Assembly: GCA_902810755.1 (NCBI GenBank)
Contig: CADDYT010000009.1
Coordinates: 20,166 to 84,165, forward strand
Source of the DNA: Chloroflexota bacterium
Lineage (GTDB): Bacteria; Chloroflexota; Ktedonobacteria; Ktedonobacterales; Ktedonobacteraceae
DNA: 64,000 nt
Direction of reading: 5' to 3'
Below, piece after piece: positions 17,652-27,023 of the stretch; position 1 is the stretch's first letter; each line of letters starts with the position of its first letter. A program made the position numbers and the translations under genes. The notes beneath the pieces were generated by a model. The model saw only the letters and a list, made by a program, of their open reading frames with translations. It was not told the DNA's origin and searched no databases.

Positions 17652-19499
17652 TTATGCGGCATCGCCGAAGAGCATGGCGTCGAGTTCGGAGCCGTCGATG
17701 GTTTCGACTTCGATGAGATGCTCGGCGATGGCGATGAGTTTATCTTTTTTCTGGCGCAGGATGTCGAGCGCGGTCTGGTAGGACTGGTCGACGAGGCGGG
17801 CGACCTCCTGGTCGATGCGGGCAGCGGTCTCCGGGCTGATGGTGGCATTGCCCTCAGCATCCTTTTTCATGAGGATATTGCCGAGCGGACTCATGCCGAA
17901 CTCGCAGACCATACGGCGCGCGATGTTGGTCACGTACTCAATATCCTGACTGGCGCCGGTGGTGATGTCGCCAAAGATGATCTCCTCCGCCGCGCGCCCG
18001 CCCATGGCGCCGGCCATCTTTGCGAGTAGTTCGGAACGGCGCATGAGATAGCGGTCTTCGGATGGCGACTGTACGGTCACGCCGAGAGCCATACCCCTGG
18101 CGATGGCCTGCACTTTGCGCACCGGGTCGGCGCCGGGCATGGAACGCATGACGATGGCATGGCCGACCTCGTGGTAGGCGATGATGGCTTTTTCGGCCTC
18201 GGTAATCACGCGGCTCTTGCGCTCCGGCCCGGCCATAACGCGCAGGATGGCCTCTTCAAAGTCGTCTTTCTGGATAACCGTTTTGCCGCGCCGGGCGGCG
18301 AGCAGCGCGCCCTCGTTGAGCATGTTGGCGAGGTCGGCGCCGGAGAAACCGGCGGTCTGGCGCGCCAGATCGTGCAGGGTGACATCCTCGGCCAGCGGCT
18401 TGCCCTGCGCGTGGACTTCCAGGATGGCGAGACGCCCGCGAATATCGGGCTTGTCCAGCATGACCTGGCGATCGAAGCGACCGGGGCGCAACAGAGCGGG
18501 GTCGAGGACATCTGGCCGGTTGGTGGCGGCGATGACGACAACGTTGGTATCCTTCTCGAAGCCATCCATCTCGACGAGCAACTGATTGAGCGTCTGCTCG
18601 CGCTCATCGTTGCCGCTCAGGCCGGAATTATTGCGCTGGCGGCCAACGGCATCGATTTCGTCGATGAAGACGATGCAGGGCGAGTGGTCTTTGGCCTCTT
18701 TGAAGAGGTCGCGCACGCGCGCTGCGCCAACGCCGACGAACATCTCGACAAATTCAGAGCCGCTCACGCTATAGAAGGCGACATTGGCCTCGCCGGCCAC
18801 CGCACGGGAGATAAGCGTTTTGCCCGTGCCGGGCGCGCCGACGAGCAGCACCCCTTTGGGAATGCGAGCGCCCATGCTGGTGAAACGTTCCGGGTACTTG
18901 AGAAATTCGACAATCTCCTGTAGCTCGGCCTTCGCCTCTTCCACCCCTGCCACATCTTTGAAAAGGACGGATGGATGCGATTCGTTGAAGCGCCTGGCCC
19001 GCGAACGCGCAAAGGGCATAACCTGACCGCCAATGCCGCCGCGACGAATCAAAAAGAGTACCGTCCCGGCGATGACCGCGATCAGGAGCAGATCGAGCAG
19101 CCCCTGCACCCACTGGGAAGATTGTCCGTCATTTACCGTCACTGCCACACCATCGCGGCGCAGTTCATCCGTTACCGTCTGCCCATCCTCTTTAACCGCG
19201 TGATACTGCTGCCCGTTCGTCCCGGTGGCGTAAATATCACTGCCGCTGAGCGTAACCGCCTTCAACTGGTGGTGATCGGCCATGTTGAGGACGCTGCTGA
19301 TTGGCAGTTCCCGCACATTACCCTGCCCGACGGTGATATTGACGACACGGGCGACCGCAAAGCTAATCAGCGCGACCCCCAGCAAGACGAACAGGGCTGG
19401 CAGCCCGACCCGCAGCCAGAGATTACGCTTCTTTGTTTTCTGCGTTGAACGCGGGCTGTCTGGCCCGCCTGGTGGATTTCCCTGTGGAGGCATTTCCAT
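17652..19499 (-). CDS. ftsH: ATP-dependent zinc metalloprotease FtsH
   Basis: A membrane-anchored AAA+ protease for quality control of membrane and some soluble proteins; it works as a hexamer facing the cytoplasm. Two N-terminal membrane segments (about residues 29-50 and 112-135) flank an external domain. The AAA module has GAPGTGKT, the Walker [10 protein letters not shown] and the SRH region [18 protein letters not shown]. The peptidase motif is HEVGH, with the third Zn ligand in the following helix. Its length of 615 is normal. A good promoter lies 130 bases upstream, and thpR follows immediately. Confidence 0.97.
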   Translation of the reverse strand: MEMPPQGNPPGGPDSPRSTQKTKKRNLWLRVGLPALFVLLGVALISFAVARVVNITVGQGNVRELPISSVLNMADHHQLKAVTLSGSDIYATGTNGQQYHAVKEDGQTVTDELRRDGVAVTVNDGQSSQWVQGLLDLLLIAVIAGTVLFLIRRGGIGGQVMPFARSRARRFNESHPSVLFKDVAGVEEAKAELQEIVEFLKYPERFTSMGARIPKGVLLVGAPGTGKTLISRAVAGEANVAFYSVSGSEFVEMFVGVGAARVRDLFKEAKDHSPCIVFIDEIDAVGRQRNNSGLSGNDEREQTLNQLLVEMDGFEKDTNVVVIAATNRPDVLDPALLRPGRFDRQVMLDKPDIRGRLAILEVHAQGKPLAEDVTLHDLARQTAGFSGADLANMLNEGALLAARRGKTVIQKDDFEEAILRVMAGPERKSRVITEAEKAIIAYHEVGHAIVMRSMPGADPVRKVQAIARGMALGVTVQSPSEDRYLMRRSELLAKMAGAMGGRAAEEIIFGDITTGASQDIEYVTNIARRMVCEFGMSPLGNILMKKDAEGNATISPETAARIDQEVARLVDQSYQTALDILRQKKDKLIAIAEHLIEVETIDGSELDAMLFGDAA

Positions 19500-19630
19500 G
19501 TGGACTCTGTGTACCCTTCTATGCTGCTTGCTACTGTACAGACTATTCTGCCGCTGTTACACTTAAGCTGTATCTACATTGTTCTTTCTGTACATCGATG
19601 TATCTTTATGTCTTTTCCAGACATGTGGCT

Positions 19631-19660
19631 AGTATATCCCAGATAGTACAGGTTATGCAA
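19631..19660 (-). promoter_or_regulatory. Promoter of ftsH
   Basis: On the minus strand TTGCAT (complement of 19655-19660) and TATACT (complement of 19631-19636) are spaced by 18 bases, giving a 5' UTR of about 125 bases. Confidence 0.65.
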
Positions 19661-19727
19661 GAGAATTGTGGGCGAATCTGGTACTTTGGTAATATTTTGA
19701 TAAGAATTCGCTGAGAAACTGCTGAGT

Positions 19728-19783
19728 AAAGCCCTGACCCCTGTCATGCTTCGCAGCACTCACAATGACAGGGTCAGGGCTTT
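19728..19783. repeat. TGTCAT...ATGACA hairpin repeat, copy 1
   Basis: AAAGCCCTGACCCCTGTCAT pairs with ATGACAGGGTCAGGGCTTT, with one bulged base. The 16-base loop contains GCTTCGCAGCACTCAC. Loop and inner arm match hairpins at 32988, 35048, 58819 and 63953. It lies in the long spacer between ftsH and the MFS gene (19500-20066), which otherwise contains only the two promoters listed. Confidence 0.75.
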
Positions 19784-19827
19784 GTACGGGTAGGTATTTT
19801 TACTGAGATAGATATATATTGCTGCTA

Positions 19828-19856
19828 TTGTTATTATCCCCCGGAGCATGTATACT
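19828..19856 (+). promoter_or_regulatory. Promoter upstream of the MFS transporter gene
   Basis: TTGTTA (19828-19833) and TATACT (19851-19856) are separated by exactly 17 bases. The resulting 5' UTR would be about 200 bases; I see no riboswitch in it. A second TATAAT-like box occurs near 19877. Confidence 0.6.
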
Positions 19857-20066
19857 TCACTTTATAGTCCTGTCAATATAATATAGTCGGCAGGGTTTCT
19901 GCCAGATTGAGAGGTGCGTTCTACCTGTTAGGCGCGCATGTAATGTACTCGTGTCATCTCCTACCGTTGTTTAGCGGCGTTATCCCTTCCCTGTTGGCTC
20001 GCAACAGGCATTTTCTATGCAGATGCAGTCCGTTTGATTGATGGAACCATCAGAGAGGAGTTTCAC

Positions 20067-21323
20067 GTGAGTAGCTCATCGGCAGCTTCTTCCTCATTGC
20101 CCAATCGCTGGGTGATAGCCGGCGCTGCGTTTCTCATGCAGCTTGCCCTGGGTGCAGTCTATGCCTGGAGCGTCTTCCTGACGCCGGTCATGAAGCTCTA
20201 CAACGCCTCGAAACCGGCGGCGAACCTGACCTTTACGCTGACGCTGGTCGCGCTGGGCGTGACGGCGGGCTTCGGCGGCTACCTGAATAACCGCTTCGGG
20301 CCGCGCACGATTGCGACCGCCGCCGGGCTTCTCTATGGCATCGGCGTCATCCTGGCGGGCTTTTCCGCGCCCAACCTGATCGTTCTTTACCTGACCTACG
20401 GCATTATTGGCGGCATTGGCCTCGGCCTGGGCTATATTGTGGCGCTGGCCATGCTGATTAAGTGGTTCCCGGACCGGCGCGGCTTTATTACCGGGCTGGC
20501 GGTGGCCGGTTTCGGGGGCGGCGCGCTGATTACCGGGCCAGTCGCAGCCGCTTTGATCAAGTCGGTGGGGGTAGAGACGACCTTCATCTACCTGGGAATT
20601 GCCTACCTGGTCATTGTGGTGGCGGCTGCGCAGTTTTTCCGCCGCGCCCCGGATGGCTTTGCCCCTGCGGGTTGGACGCCTTCGGAGAAGCAGCAGGCGG
20701 TCAGCTCTGCCCGTGAATACACGCTGCCGGAGGCCCTGCGCTCTCCGCGCTGGTACCTGCTCTGGCTGATCCTGACGCTGAACGTCACCGCCGGGGCGGC
20801 GCTCATCTCGGTGGCCTCGCCGCTGGCGCAGAAGTTCACCGGCGTCACGCCCATCACTGCCGCTTTGATCGTCAGCGTCATCTCGATATTCAATGGCGTG
20901 GGTCGTCTCTTCTGGGGCTGGCTCTCCGATACGATTACGCGCCCTCTGACCTTCCTGAGCCTCTTCCTCATCCAGGTGGTAGTCTTTGCCCTCATGCCCT
21001 CAGTGACCAACTTCACCTTACTGCTGGTTCCGGCGGCCATCGTCGGCCTGTGCTATGGCGGCGGCTTTGGCACCATGCCCGCCTTCGCCGCCGATTTCTT
21101 CGGCCCGAAGAACGCCGGCACCATCTACGGCGCCATGCTCACCGCGTGGAGCGCGGGGGCGATCATCGGCCCGTTGCTGATCGCCAGTATCGATTATAAA
21201 CTGGCATTGTACATCATTGCCGTCATCATGCTGGTGAGCGCGGTGCTGCCTCTGATCGCTCGCGTACTGGCAAACAGACAGGCCAGCGAGAATATGGCCC
21301 GGATCGCCACCGGCGGCAGGTAA
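20067..21323 (+). CDS. MFS transporter, oxalate/formate antiporter (OFA) type
   Basis: A 12-helix major facilitator protein of 418 residues from the GTG at 20067. That start is chosen over 20034 because GAGAGGAG lies 6 bases upstream. Helix 1 carries GAVYAWSVFLTP, typical of OFA-type carriers. The loop 2-3 region reads FGGYLNNRFGPR, and the middle and C-terminal halves repeat the fold. It would exchange small carboxylates across the cytoplasmic membrane. Its position directly before a formate dehydrogenase operon suggests formate or oxalate as substrate, but this is inferred from context. Confidence 0.85.
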   Translation: MSSSSAASSSLPNRWVIAGAAFLMQLALGAVYAWSVFLTPVMKLYNASKPAANLTFTLTLVALGVTAGFGGYLNNRFGPRTIATAAGLLYGIGVILAGFSAPNLIVLYLTYGIIGGIGLGLGYIVALAMLIKWFPDRRGFITGLAVAGFGGGALITGPVAAALIKSVGVETTFIYLGIAYLVIVVAAAQFFRRAPDGFAPAGWTPSEKQQAVSSAREYTLPEALRSPRWYLLWLILTLNVTAGAALISVASPLAQKFTGVTPITAALIVSVISIFNGVGRLFWGWLSDTITRPLTFLSLFLIQVVVFALMPSVTNFTLLLVPAAIVGLCYGGGFGTMPAFAADFFGPKNAGTIYGAMLTAWSAGAIIGPLLIASIDYKLALYIIAVIMLVSAVLPLIARVLANRQASENMARIATGGR

Positions 21324-21413
21324 TTGCGGGAATGCTTCAAACAGGGAAGCAGGCAGGGCAGAGATACCATTTGCTTTGCCTGCTGCCTCTCTTTTCCGGG
21401 CAAAAAACGTACA

Positions 21414-21439
21414 CGTGACCTGTCACGGCGTGGTACAAT
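21414..21439 (+). promoter_or_regulatory. Palindromic operator plus -10 box upstream of the formate dehydrogenase genes
   Basis: CGTGAC-CT-GTCACG (21414-21427) is a 6-2-6 inverted repeat. Seven bases further lies TACAAT (21434-21439), a good -10 box without a clear -35, so the palindrome occupies the -35 region. This layout fits an activator- or repressor-controlled promoter. The half-site spacing (N4 between GTGA and TCAC) is shorter than that of Crp/Fnr boxes (N6), so the regulator is not named. Confidence 0.55.
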
Positions 21440-21531
21440 AGTAGTAGCAGCCAGTAAGGCCGTAAACGTGGGAATTACGCAGCTTCGTCACCGATGTTTG
21501 TCTTCTTTCAACTAGTTCAAGGAAGTGTTCT

Positions 21532-24500
21532 ATGGAAGAACGGATTCCACTACCAGAGCCGGTTCAAACAGTTATTGCAGAGGCGCTTCAAATCGGCTCC
21601 AGAACTCAACCATTCAGCGTTGAGAGCGTTGAGAAAGCCCCCCGTATCCGTGATGCACAGCTGTTTCACAGCGTCTGCCCGTACTGCGCGGTGGGCTGCG
21701 GCCTGAATGTCTATGTTAAAGACGGCAGGGTCATCGATATCGAGGGCAATCCCGATAGCCCGATCAATCACGGCACGCTCTGCCCGAAGGGCGCATCGAC
21801 CTTCCAGTATGCCATCAACCCCAGCCGCCAGACGCACGTTATGTACCGCGCGCCCTATAGCGATCACTGGGAGAGGAAGTCGCTGGAGTGGGCGATGGAG
21901 CAGATCGCGCAGCGCATCAAGGAGACGCGCGACCGCACCTTTGTCGAACGCTTGCCCGATGGGCGCGAGGTCAACCACACGCTGGCGATTGAATTGCTGG
22001 GCGGGGCGACGCTGGACGTTGAAGAGAACTATTTGATGAAGAAACTCTTCAACGGTGGCCTCGGCATTGTCCCCATCGAGAACCAGGCCCGTATATGACA
22101 CAGCTCCACCGTACCCGGTCTGGGTACATCGCTTGGACGAGGTGGGGCCACCACTTTCCCGCAGGACCTGGTCAACAGTGACTGTATTCTGATTATGGGC
22201 AGCAACATGGGCGAGGCCCATCCGGTCGCCTTTGCCAATGTCGTCAGGGCTAAAGAGCGGGGCGCGAAGGTCATTCACGTCGACCCGCATTATTCGCGCA
22301 CCTCGGCGCTGGCCAATCTCTATGTTCCTATTCGCGCAGGCAGCGATATCGTCTTTCTGGGCGCGATCATTCGCTACCTGCTGGAAAACAATCTCTACTT
22401 CCACGAGTATGTGGTCAACTATACAAACGCTTCGGCGCTCGTTGATGAGCGATACCGCGATACGGAAGACCTGGACGGTATTTTCTCCGGCTACGACCCG
22501 CAGACGGGGAACTATGTCGATCAGGGAACCTGGGACTACCAGCGCGACGCCAATGGCTGGCCATTGACGGATCCGACGCTGCAAAATCCGCAGTGCGTCT
22601 TCCAGATTATGCGCCGCCACTTCGCGCGCTATACGCCGGAGATGGTGGAGCAGGTATGCGGCGTGCCGCGCGAACAATGGGAGGCGGTGGCGCGCACGCT
22701 GGCCGAGAACTCCGGGCGCGAGCGCACGAGCGCGCTGTGCTACGCCGTCGGCTGGACACAGCAATCGAAGGGCGTGCAGATCATTCGTGCGGGGGCAATT
22801 ATGCAGCTTCTGCTGGGCAATATTGGCCGTCCCGGCGGCGGCATCATGGCCCTGCGCGGCCACGCCTCTATTCAGGGTTCGACCGATGTGCCGACGCTCT
22901 ACGATCTGCTCTCCGGCTATATGCCGCAACCTGCGGCGATGCTGGAGCCACAGGTGCAGGCCTCGGAAGACAGACCAACGGTTACGACCTGGGGTGAGGC
23001 AACCGGTAAACATGCCAGTTCCCTGCCACAGCAAACGCTGGACGAGTATCTGACTTCTGCCGGGCAGAAATTTGGCTGGTGGTCGAACATCCCCGCCTAC
23101 ATGCGCAGCCTGCTTCGCGCATGGTATGGCACAGCCTCAGAGGAGGAGGACGGCAATTGCTGCTATCGCTGGATTCCCAAGATTACCGGCGATCATTCCC
23201 ACCTGGTGACCACCTACGATATGCTGGCCGGCAAAGTCAACGGCATGATCCTCTTCGGCGAGAATCCCGCCGCCGGTAGCACCGATTCTCGTCTGCAACG
23301 CAAAGCCTTGCAGCAATTGGACTGGATGGTTGTTCTCGATCTCTATGAAACAGAGACGGCGGCTTTCTGGTATAAGGGGCCGCAGCACTCGCCGGATATC
23401 GTGGATCCGAGCCAGATCAAGACGGAGGTCTTCTTCATCCCGGCGGCTTCCTCGGTGGAGAAAGAGGGAACGTTTACCAATACGCAGCGCCTGTTGCAGT
23501 ACCGCGATAAGGCGGCTGATCCCCCTGGCGAGGCTCGCTCAGACCTCTGGTTCGTTTACAATATAGGCAAGCGGCTGAAGCAGTTGTACGCGGGCAGCAC
23601 GCTGCCGCGAGATGAGGCTATTCAGGCGCTGACCTGGGATTATGAGAAAGAGGGCGCGAGCGTTCCCGGCGAACCGGATGCGCTGCTGGTTCTCAAAGAG
23701 ATCAACGGCTACTACGTCTTCCCGCCTGAGCAGGGGGAGGGTGAGAAACGCGGGCCATACAGTCTGCGCGATGCGCCCCATGTTCCCGGTTTCACGGCGC
23801 TGAAGGCTGATGGCACGACGGCGTGCGGCTCGTGGATTTATAGCGGCGTCTATCCCGCTCCCGACAATAACCGCGCGGCCTCACGCATCAACACGGGCAG
23901 TCGCACCTTCCTGGAATGGGGCTTTTCCTGGCCTGCCAACCGGCGCATTCTCTATAACCGCGCCTCGGCGGATCCGCAGGGGCGTCCCTGGTCGGAGCGC
24001 AAGAAGTATGTCTGGTGGGACGAGGCGGAGCAGAAATGGACGGGCTATGATGTGCCGGACTTCCCGGTTAACAAACCGCCGAGCTACAGGCCACAGCCCG
24101 GAGCAGTCGGCATAGACGCGCTCTCCGGCACGGACCCGTTTATTATGAAGCCCGATGGCAAAGGCTGGCTCTATGTCCCCAAAGGGCTGCGCGATGGCCC
24201 GCTGCCGGCGCACTATGAGGCGGCAGAATCGCCCGTGCATAACCCTGTTTACGCTCAGCAGAGCAATCCTGCCGCCCGCTACTTCAGCGGCATGCCGCTC
24301 AACACGCTGGCGAGCGTGGGCGACGAACGCTATCCCATCATCATCACCACCTATCGCCTGACGGAACATCACGTCAGCGGGCAGATGACGCGCTGGCTGC
24401 CCTGGCTCGACGCGCTGCAACCGGCGCTCTTCGCGGAGATCAGCCCGGAACTGGCGGCGGAGAAAAAGATCAAGCATGGCAGCTATATCATCATCAGCAC

Positions 24501-24729
24501 GCCGCGCGGGGAGATCGAGGCGAGAGCGATGGTCACGCGGCGCGTGCGGCCCCTGCGTATGAAAGGCCGTCTCGTGCATCAAATCGGCCTGCCGTTCCAC
24601 TGGGGCTATCAGGGACGCGTGACGGGCGGCATTACCAATGACCTGGCACATATGGTGCTGGAACCAAATGTGAGTATTGAAGAGGCGAAGGCGTTCACCT
24701 GCAATATTCGCCCCGGCAGACTGCTTTAG
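21532..24729 (+). CDS. fdhA: Formate dehydrogenase catalytic subunit, selenocysteine-containing
   Basis: A molybdenum/tungsten bis-MGD formate dehydrogenase of 1065 residues, read through an in-frame TGA at 22096-22098 as Sec189. The N-terminal [4Fe-4S] site is C49-x2-C52-x3-C56 with C84. Sec189 sits in NQARI-Sec-HSSTVPGLGTSLGRG, the exact context of Sec/Cys in this family. The frame continues uninterrupted for 32 codons to the ATG at 22195, so two separate genes would be a wrong call. The C-terminal MGD-binding domain (YRLTEHHVSGQMTRWLP) is complete. No twin-arginine signal precedes the Fe-S site, unlike periplasmic FdnG, so a cytoplasm-facing complex is likely. selA, selB, selC and selD are not in the window. 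Confidence 0.95.
22099..22139 (+). promoter_or_regulatory. Bacterial SECIS element of fdhA
   Basis: GTACCC (22111-22116) and GGGTAC (22122-22127) form a perfect 6-bp stem with the loop GGTCT. The loop begins 18 bases after the UGA. As I recall it, the E. coli fdhF SECIS has the same GGUCU loop at the same distance from its UGA; this element therefore should recruit SelB. Confidence 0.88.
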
Positions 24730-24744
24730 AGGAGGTGTGCGCTT

Positions 24745-25713
24745 ATGGCGGTTGAATCGACAAACCAGCCGACGGCGATTCCGCGTTATCCGCAGTGGCA
24801 ACCGGCCTATGCCGTTGTCTCGACCTTTGTGGGCAGCAAGGTTCCGCCGCCCCCACCGCAGCCTGCCATGGGCTTTTTCACCGATACAAGCCTCTGTATC
24901 GGCTGCAAAGCCTGTGAGGTGGCCTGCAAGCAGTGGAACCAGCTGCGTGCAAAAGACCCGGCGTGGACGGGGACAAGCTACGACAATACACAGTCGTTAA
25001 GCGCCATCGCCTGGCGGCACGTGCAGTTCATCGAGCAGATCAGTCCCACGCCGCTACCGCCGCCCCTGCCACTGTTTGACCGTGTCGCGGCGGCAAAGAG
25101 CGATGGTCTGATCCCGGAGACGCCGCCGGGAACGGCCCTGCCCTTCTTCAACAGTGAACGCTGGCTGATGCGCAGCGATGTGTGCAAGCACTGCGCCAAC
25201 GCTCCCTGCCACGAGGCCTGCCCGACGGGCGCGATCATTCGCACCGAGTACGATACCGTCTACGTGCAGCAGGATATCTGCAACGGCTGCGGCTACTGCG
25301 TCGTCGCCTGCCCCTTCGGCGTGATTGCCCGCGACGACTATGGCACGCTCACCGCGCGCAAATGCACGCTCTGCTACGACCGCATGAAGGACGGTATGGA
25401 ACCGGCCTGCGCCAAAGTCTGCCCGACCGACTCCATCCAGTATGGTGAGGTGGAGCAGCTCAAGGCGCATGCGCGCGAGCGGCTCGGTTTCCTGCACGAG
25501 CAGGGGGTGCAGGAGGCGCGATTGTACGGCGTCGATGATAACATCCTCGACGGCGGCCTCAACTCCTTCTTCCTGCTGCTGGATGAGCCAGAGGTGTACA
25601 ACCTGCCAGCCGACCCGCCGCGCCCGGTCAATAATGTCGCCCCGGCCTCGTTCTGGACCATCGTGACGGCGGCCATTCTGGGTCTGTTTACCATCCTTTT
25701 CTTCCGTGAATAA
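24745..25713 (+). CDS. fdhB: Formate dehydrogenase iron-sulfur subunit
   Basis: The electron-transfer subunit linking FdhA to the membrane subunit. Four ferredoxin-type cluster motifs are visible in the usual order: CIGCKACEVACKQW, CKHCANAPCHEACP, CNGCGYCVVACP and CTLCYDRMKDG..ACAKVCP. A single C-terminal hydrophobic helix (FWTIVTAAILGLFTILFF) would anchor the 322-residue protein. It begins 15 bases after fdhA behind GAGGAGG. Between clusters 1 and 2 lies an insertion of about 70 residues rich in Pro that is longer than in FdnH-type subunits. Confidence 0.94.
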   Translation: MAVESTNQPTAIPRYPQWQPAYAVVSTFVGSKVPPPPPQPAMGFFTDTSLCIGCKACEVACKQWNQLRAKDPAWTGTSYDNTQSLSAIAWRHVQFIEQISPTPLPPPLPLFDRVAAAKSDGLIPETPPGTALPFFNSERWLMRSDVCKHCANAPCHEACPTGAIIRTEYDTVYVQQDICNGCGYCVVACPFGVIARDDYGTLTARKCTLCYDRMKDGMEPACAKVCPTDSIQYGEVEQLKAHARERLGFLHEQGVQEARLYGVDDNILDGGLNSFFLLLDEPEVYNLPADPPRPVNNVAPASFWTIVTAAILGLFTILFFRE

Positions 25714-25743
25714 CGCAGGCGCACGATCGATCGTGCGCCTGCG
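25714..25743. repeat. 30-bp perfect palindrome between fdhB and the membrane subunit gene
   Basis: 15-bp arms without a loop (centre between 25728 and 25729), starting directly after the fdhB stop codon. It is probably a hairpin that reduces or protects the downstream message. Confidence 0.75.
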
Positions 25744-25769
25744 ATAGACAATAAACAGGGGGTTTTCGC

Positions 25770-26849
25770 ATGCAGGAAACTCGTCTTCCCGCTCCTGTTG
25801 AGGCGTCGCTGTTGGCCATCCGCAATAGCCTCACCTCGCCGGAGGTGATTGAGCAACTGGCAACGCTGGCAACGGGCTACACTCCAGAACCGGAACGGGA
25901 ACTGGAGGAGCCAACCTATTATGATTACCCGGTTCTTAAAGAGCCAACGTGGCACTGGGAGATCATCTGGTATTTCTTTTTTGGCGGGCTGGCCGCCGGC
26001 TGCTATGTGATCGCTACCGTTGCCTCGCTCTTTGGCTCGAAAGAAGACCGCGCCACTGCGCGCGCGGGCTATTATCTCTCGCTGCTGGCGTTGCTGCCCT
26101 GCCCGCCCTTACTCATCAAAGACCTGGGCAGGCCGGAACGCTTCCTGCACATGCTGCGCGTCTTCAAGGTAAAGTCGCCGATGTCGATGGGAACGTGGGG
26201 GTTGGTCACGTTCTCGCTCTTCAGCGGCGTGATGGCTGTGCTGCAGGCCGCGCACGACGGGTTGTTCGGCGACTGGTGGGGGCCAGCCTTGCTCAAAGCC
26301 CTGCCGCGCAGACTCATTGCGTTGCCCGGCCTCTTCGCCGGTCTCTTCCTCGGCAGCTATACCGGCGTGCTGCTGGCGGCGACCAGCGTGCCGCTCTGGT
26401 CGCGCAGTAAGCTGCTCGGCGCGCTCTTCGCCACTTCGGCCACCTCGACCAGCACGGCGCTGATCTCCCTGGTGCTGCGCATCTTCGGCGCGCCCGCCAG
26501 CGCCCTGCACAAGCTGGAACGACTGGAATGGGTCGCGCTGCTGCTCGAAATGACCTGGCTCTTCCGCTTCCTGCGGGGCAGCAACCGGGCAGGCCGCGCG
26601 CTGGCCGGGGCCGGGCCGGGCGAGCAGGGGCCAGCCTTCTGGAATGTCGTCGTTGGCGGCGGCCTGCTCCTTCCCTGGCTGCTTTCAACGCTCTCGCTGT
26701 TCCGGCGCACAAAAGCGCGCAACGGGCGCGGCCTGCTCATCTCTCTACTTGTGCTGATCGGCGGCTACTTCCTGCGCCGCACTATCGTCAAGGCTGGCCA
26801 CACCTCCAGCCGCAACGCCCGCGTCACGCTGTGGAACGCGAAACGATAA
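25770..26849 (+). CDS. NrfD-like membrane subunit of the formate dehydrogenase complex
   Basis: A 359-residue polytopic membrane protein of the NrfD/PsrC type, which passes electrons to quinone without haem. Residues about 50-75 (WHWEIIWYFFFGGLAAGCYVIATVASLFG) carry the family's first-helix W...FFGGLAAG signature. Seven or more hydrophobic helices follow, and LIKDLGRPERFLHMLRVFK matches the conserved loop of NrfD proteins. It is the third gene of the fdh operon, replacing the cytochrome b subunit of FdnGHI-type enzymes. The start is behind GGGGG and follows the 30-bp palindrome. Confidence 0.88.
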   Translation: MQETRLPAPVEASLLAIRNSLTSPEVIEQLATLATGYTPEPERELEEPTYYDYPVLKEPTWHWEIIWYFFFGGLAAGCYVIATVASLFGSKEDRATARAGYYLSLLALLPCPPLLIKDLGRPERFLHMLRVFKVKSPMSMGTWGLVTFSLFSGVMAVLQAAHDGLFGDWWGPALLKALPRRLIALPGLFAGLFLGSYTGVLLAATSVPLWSRSKLLGALFATSATSTSTALISLVLRIFGAPASALHKLERLEWVALLLEMTWLFRFLRGSNRAGRALAGAGPGEQGPAFWNVVVGGGLLLPWLLSTLSLFRRTKARNGRGLLISLLVLIGGYFLRRTIVKAGHTSSRNARVTLWNAKR

Positions 26850-26856
26850 GTTCACA

Positions 26857-26936
26857 TTGGAGAATGCGTACAGCAGGAACACAGGTCGGTTGAATGCATT
26901 CAACCGACCTGTGTTCCTGCTGTACGCATTCTCCAA
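26857..26936. repeat. 80-bp perfect palindrome, 40-bp arms, no loop
   Basis: Both halves are exact complements about a centre between 26896 and 26897. It starts 8 bases after the stop of the NrfD-like gene and is followed by CTTTT, so it can act as an intrinsic terminator of the fdh operon. It is the longest perfect hairpin in the window. Confidence 0.9.
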
Positions 26937-27023
26937 CTTTTCCCCCTTTTCGTCGTAATAAAGATGGTGTAAAATCAACGATATCATTCATCTCTATATT
27001 ATCTATACGACAAGAGGGAATTT

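Noticed and set aside
22195..24729. A separate 844-residue oxidoreductase gene downstream of a 188-residue ORF, or a nonsense mutation in fdhA
   Set aside because: The frame is continuous through the TGA, the family Sec position is hit exactly and a SECIS hairpin follows, so it is one selenoprotein gene.
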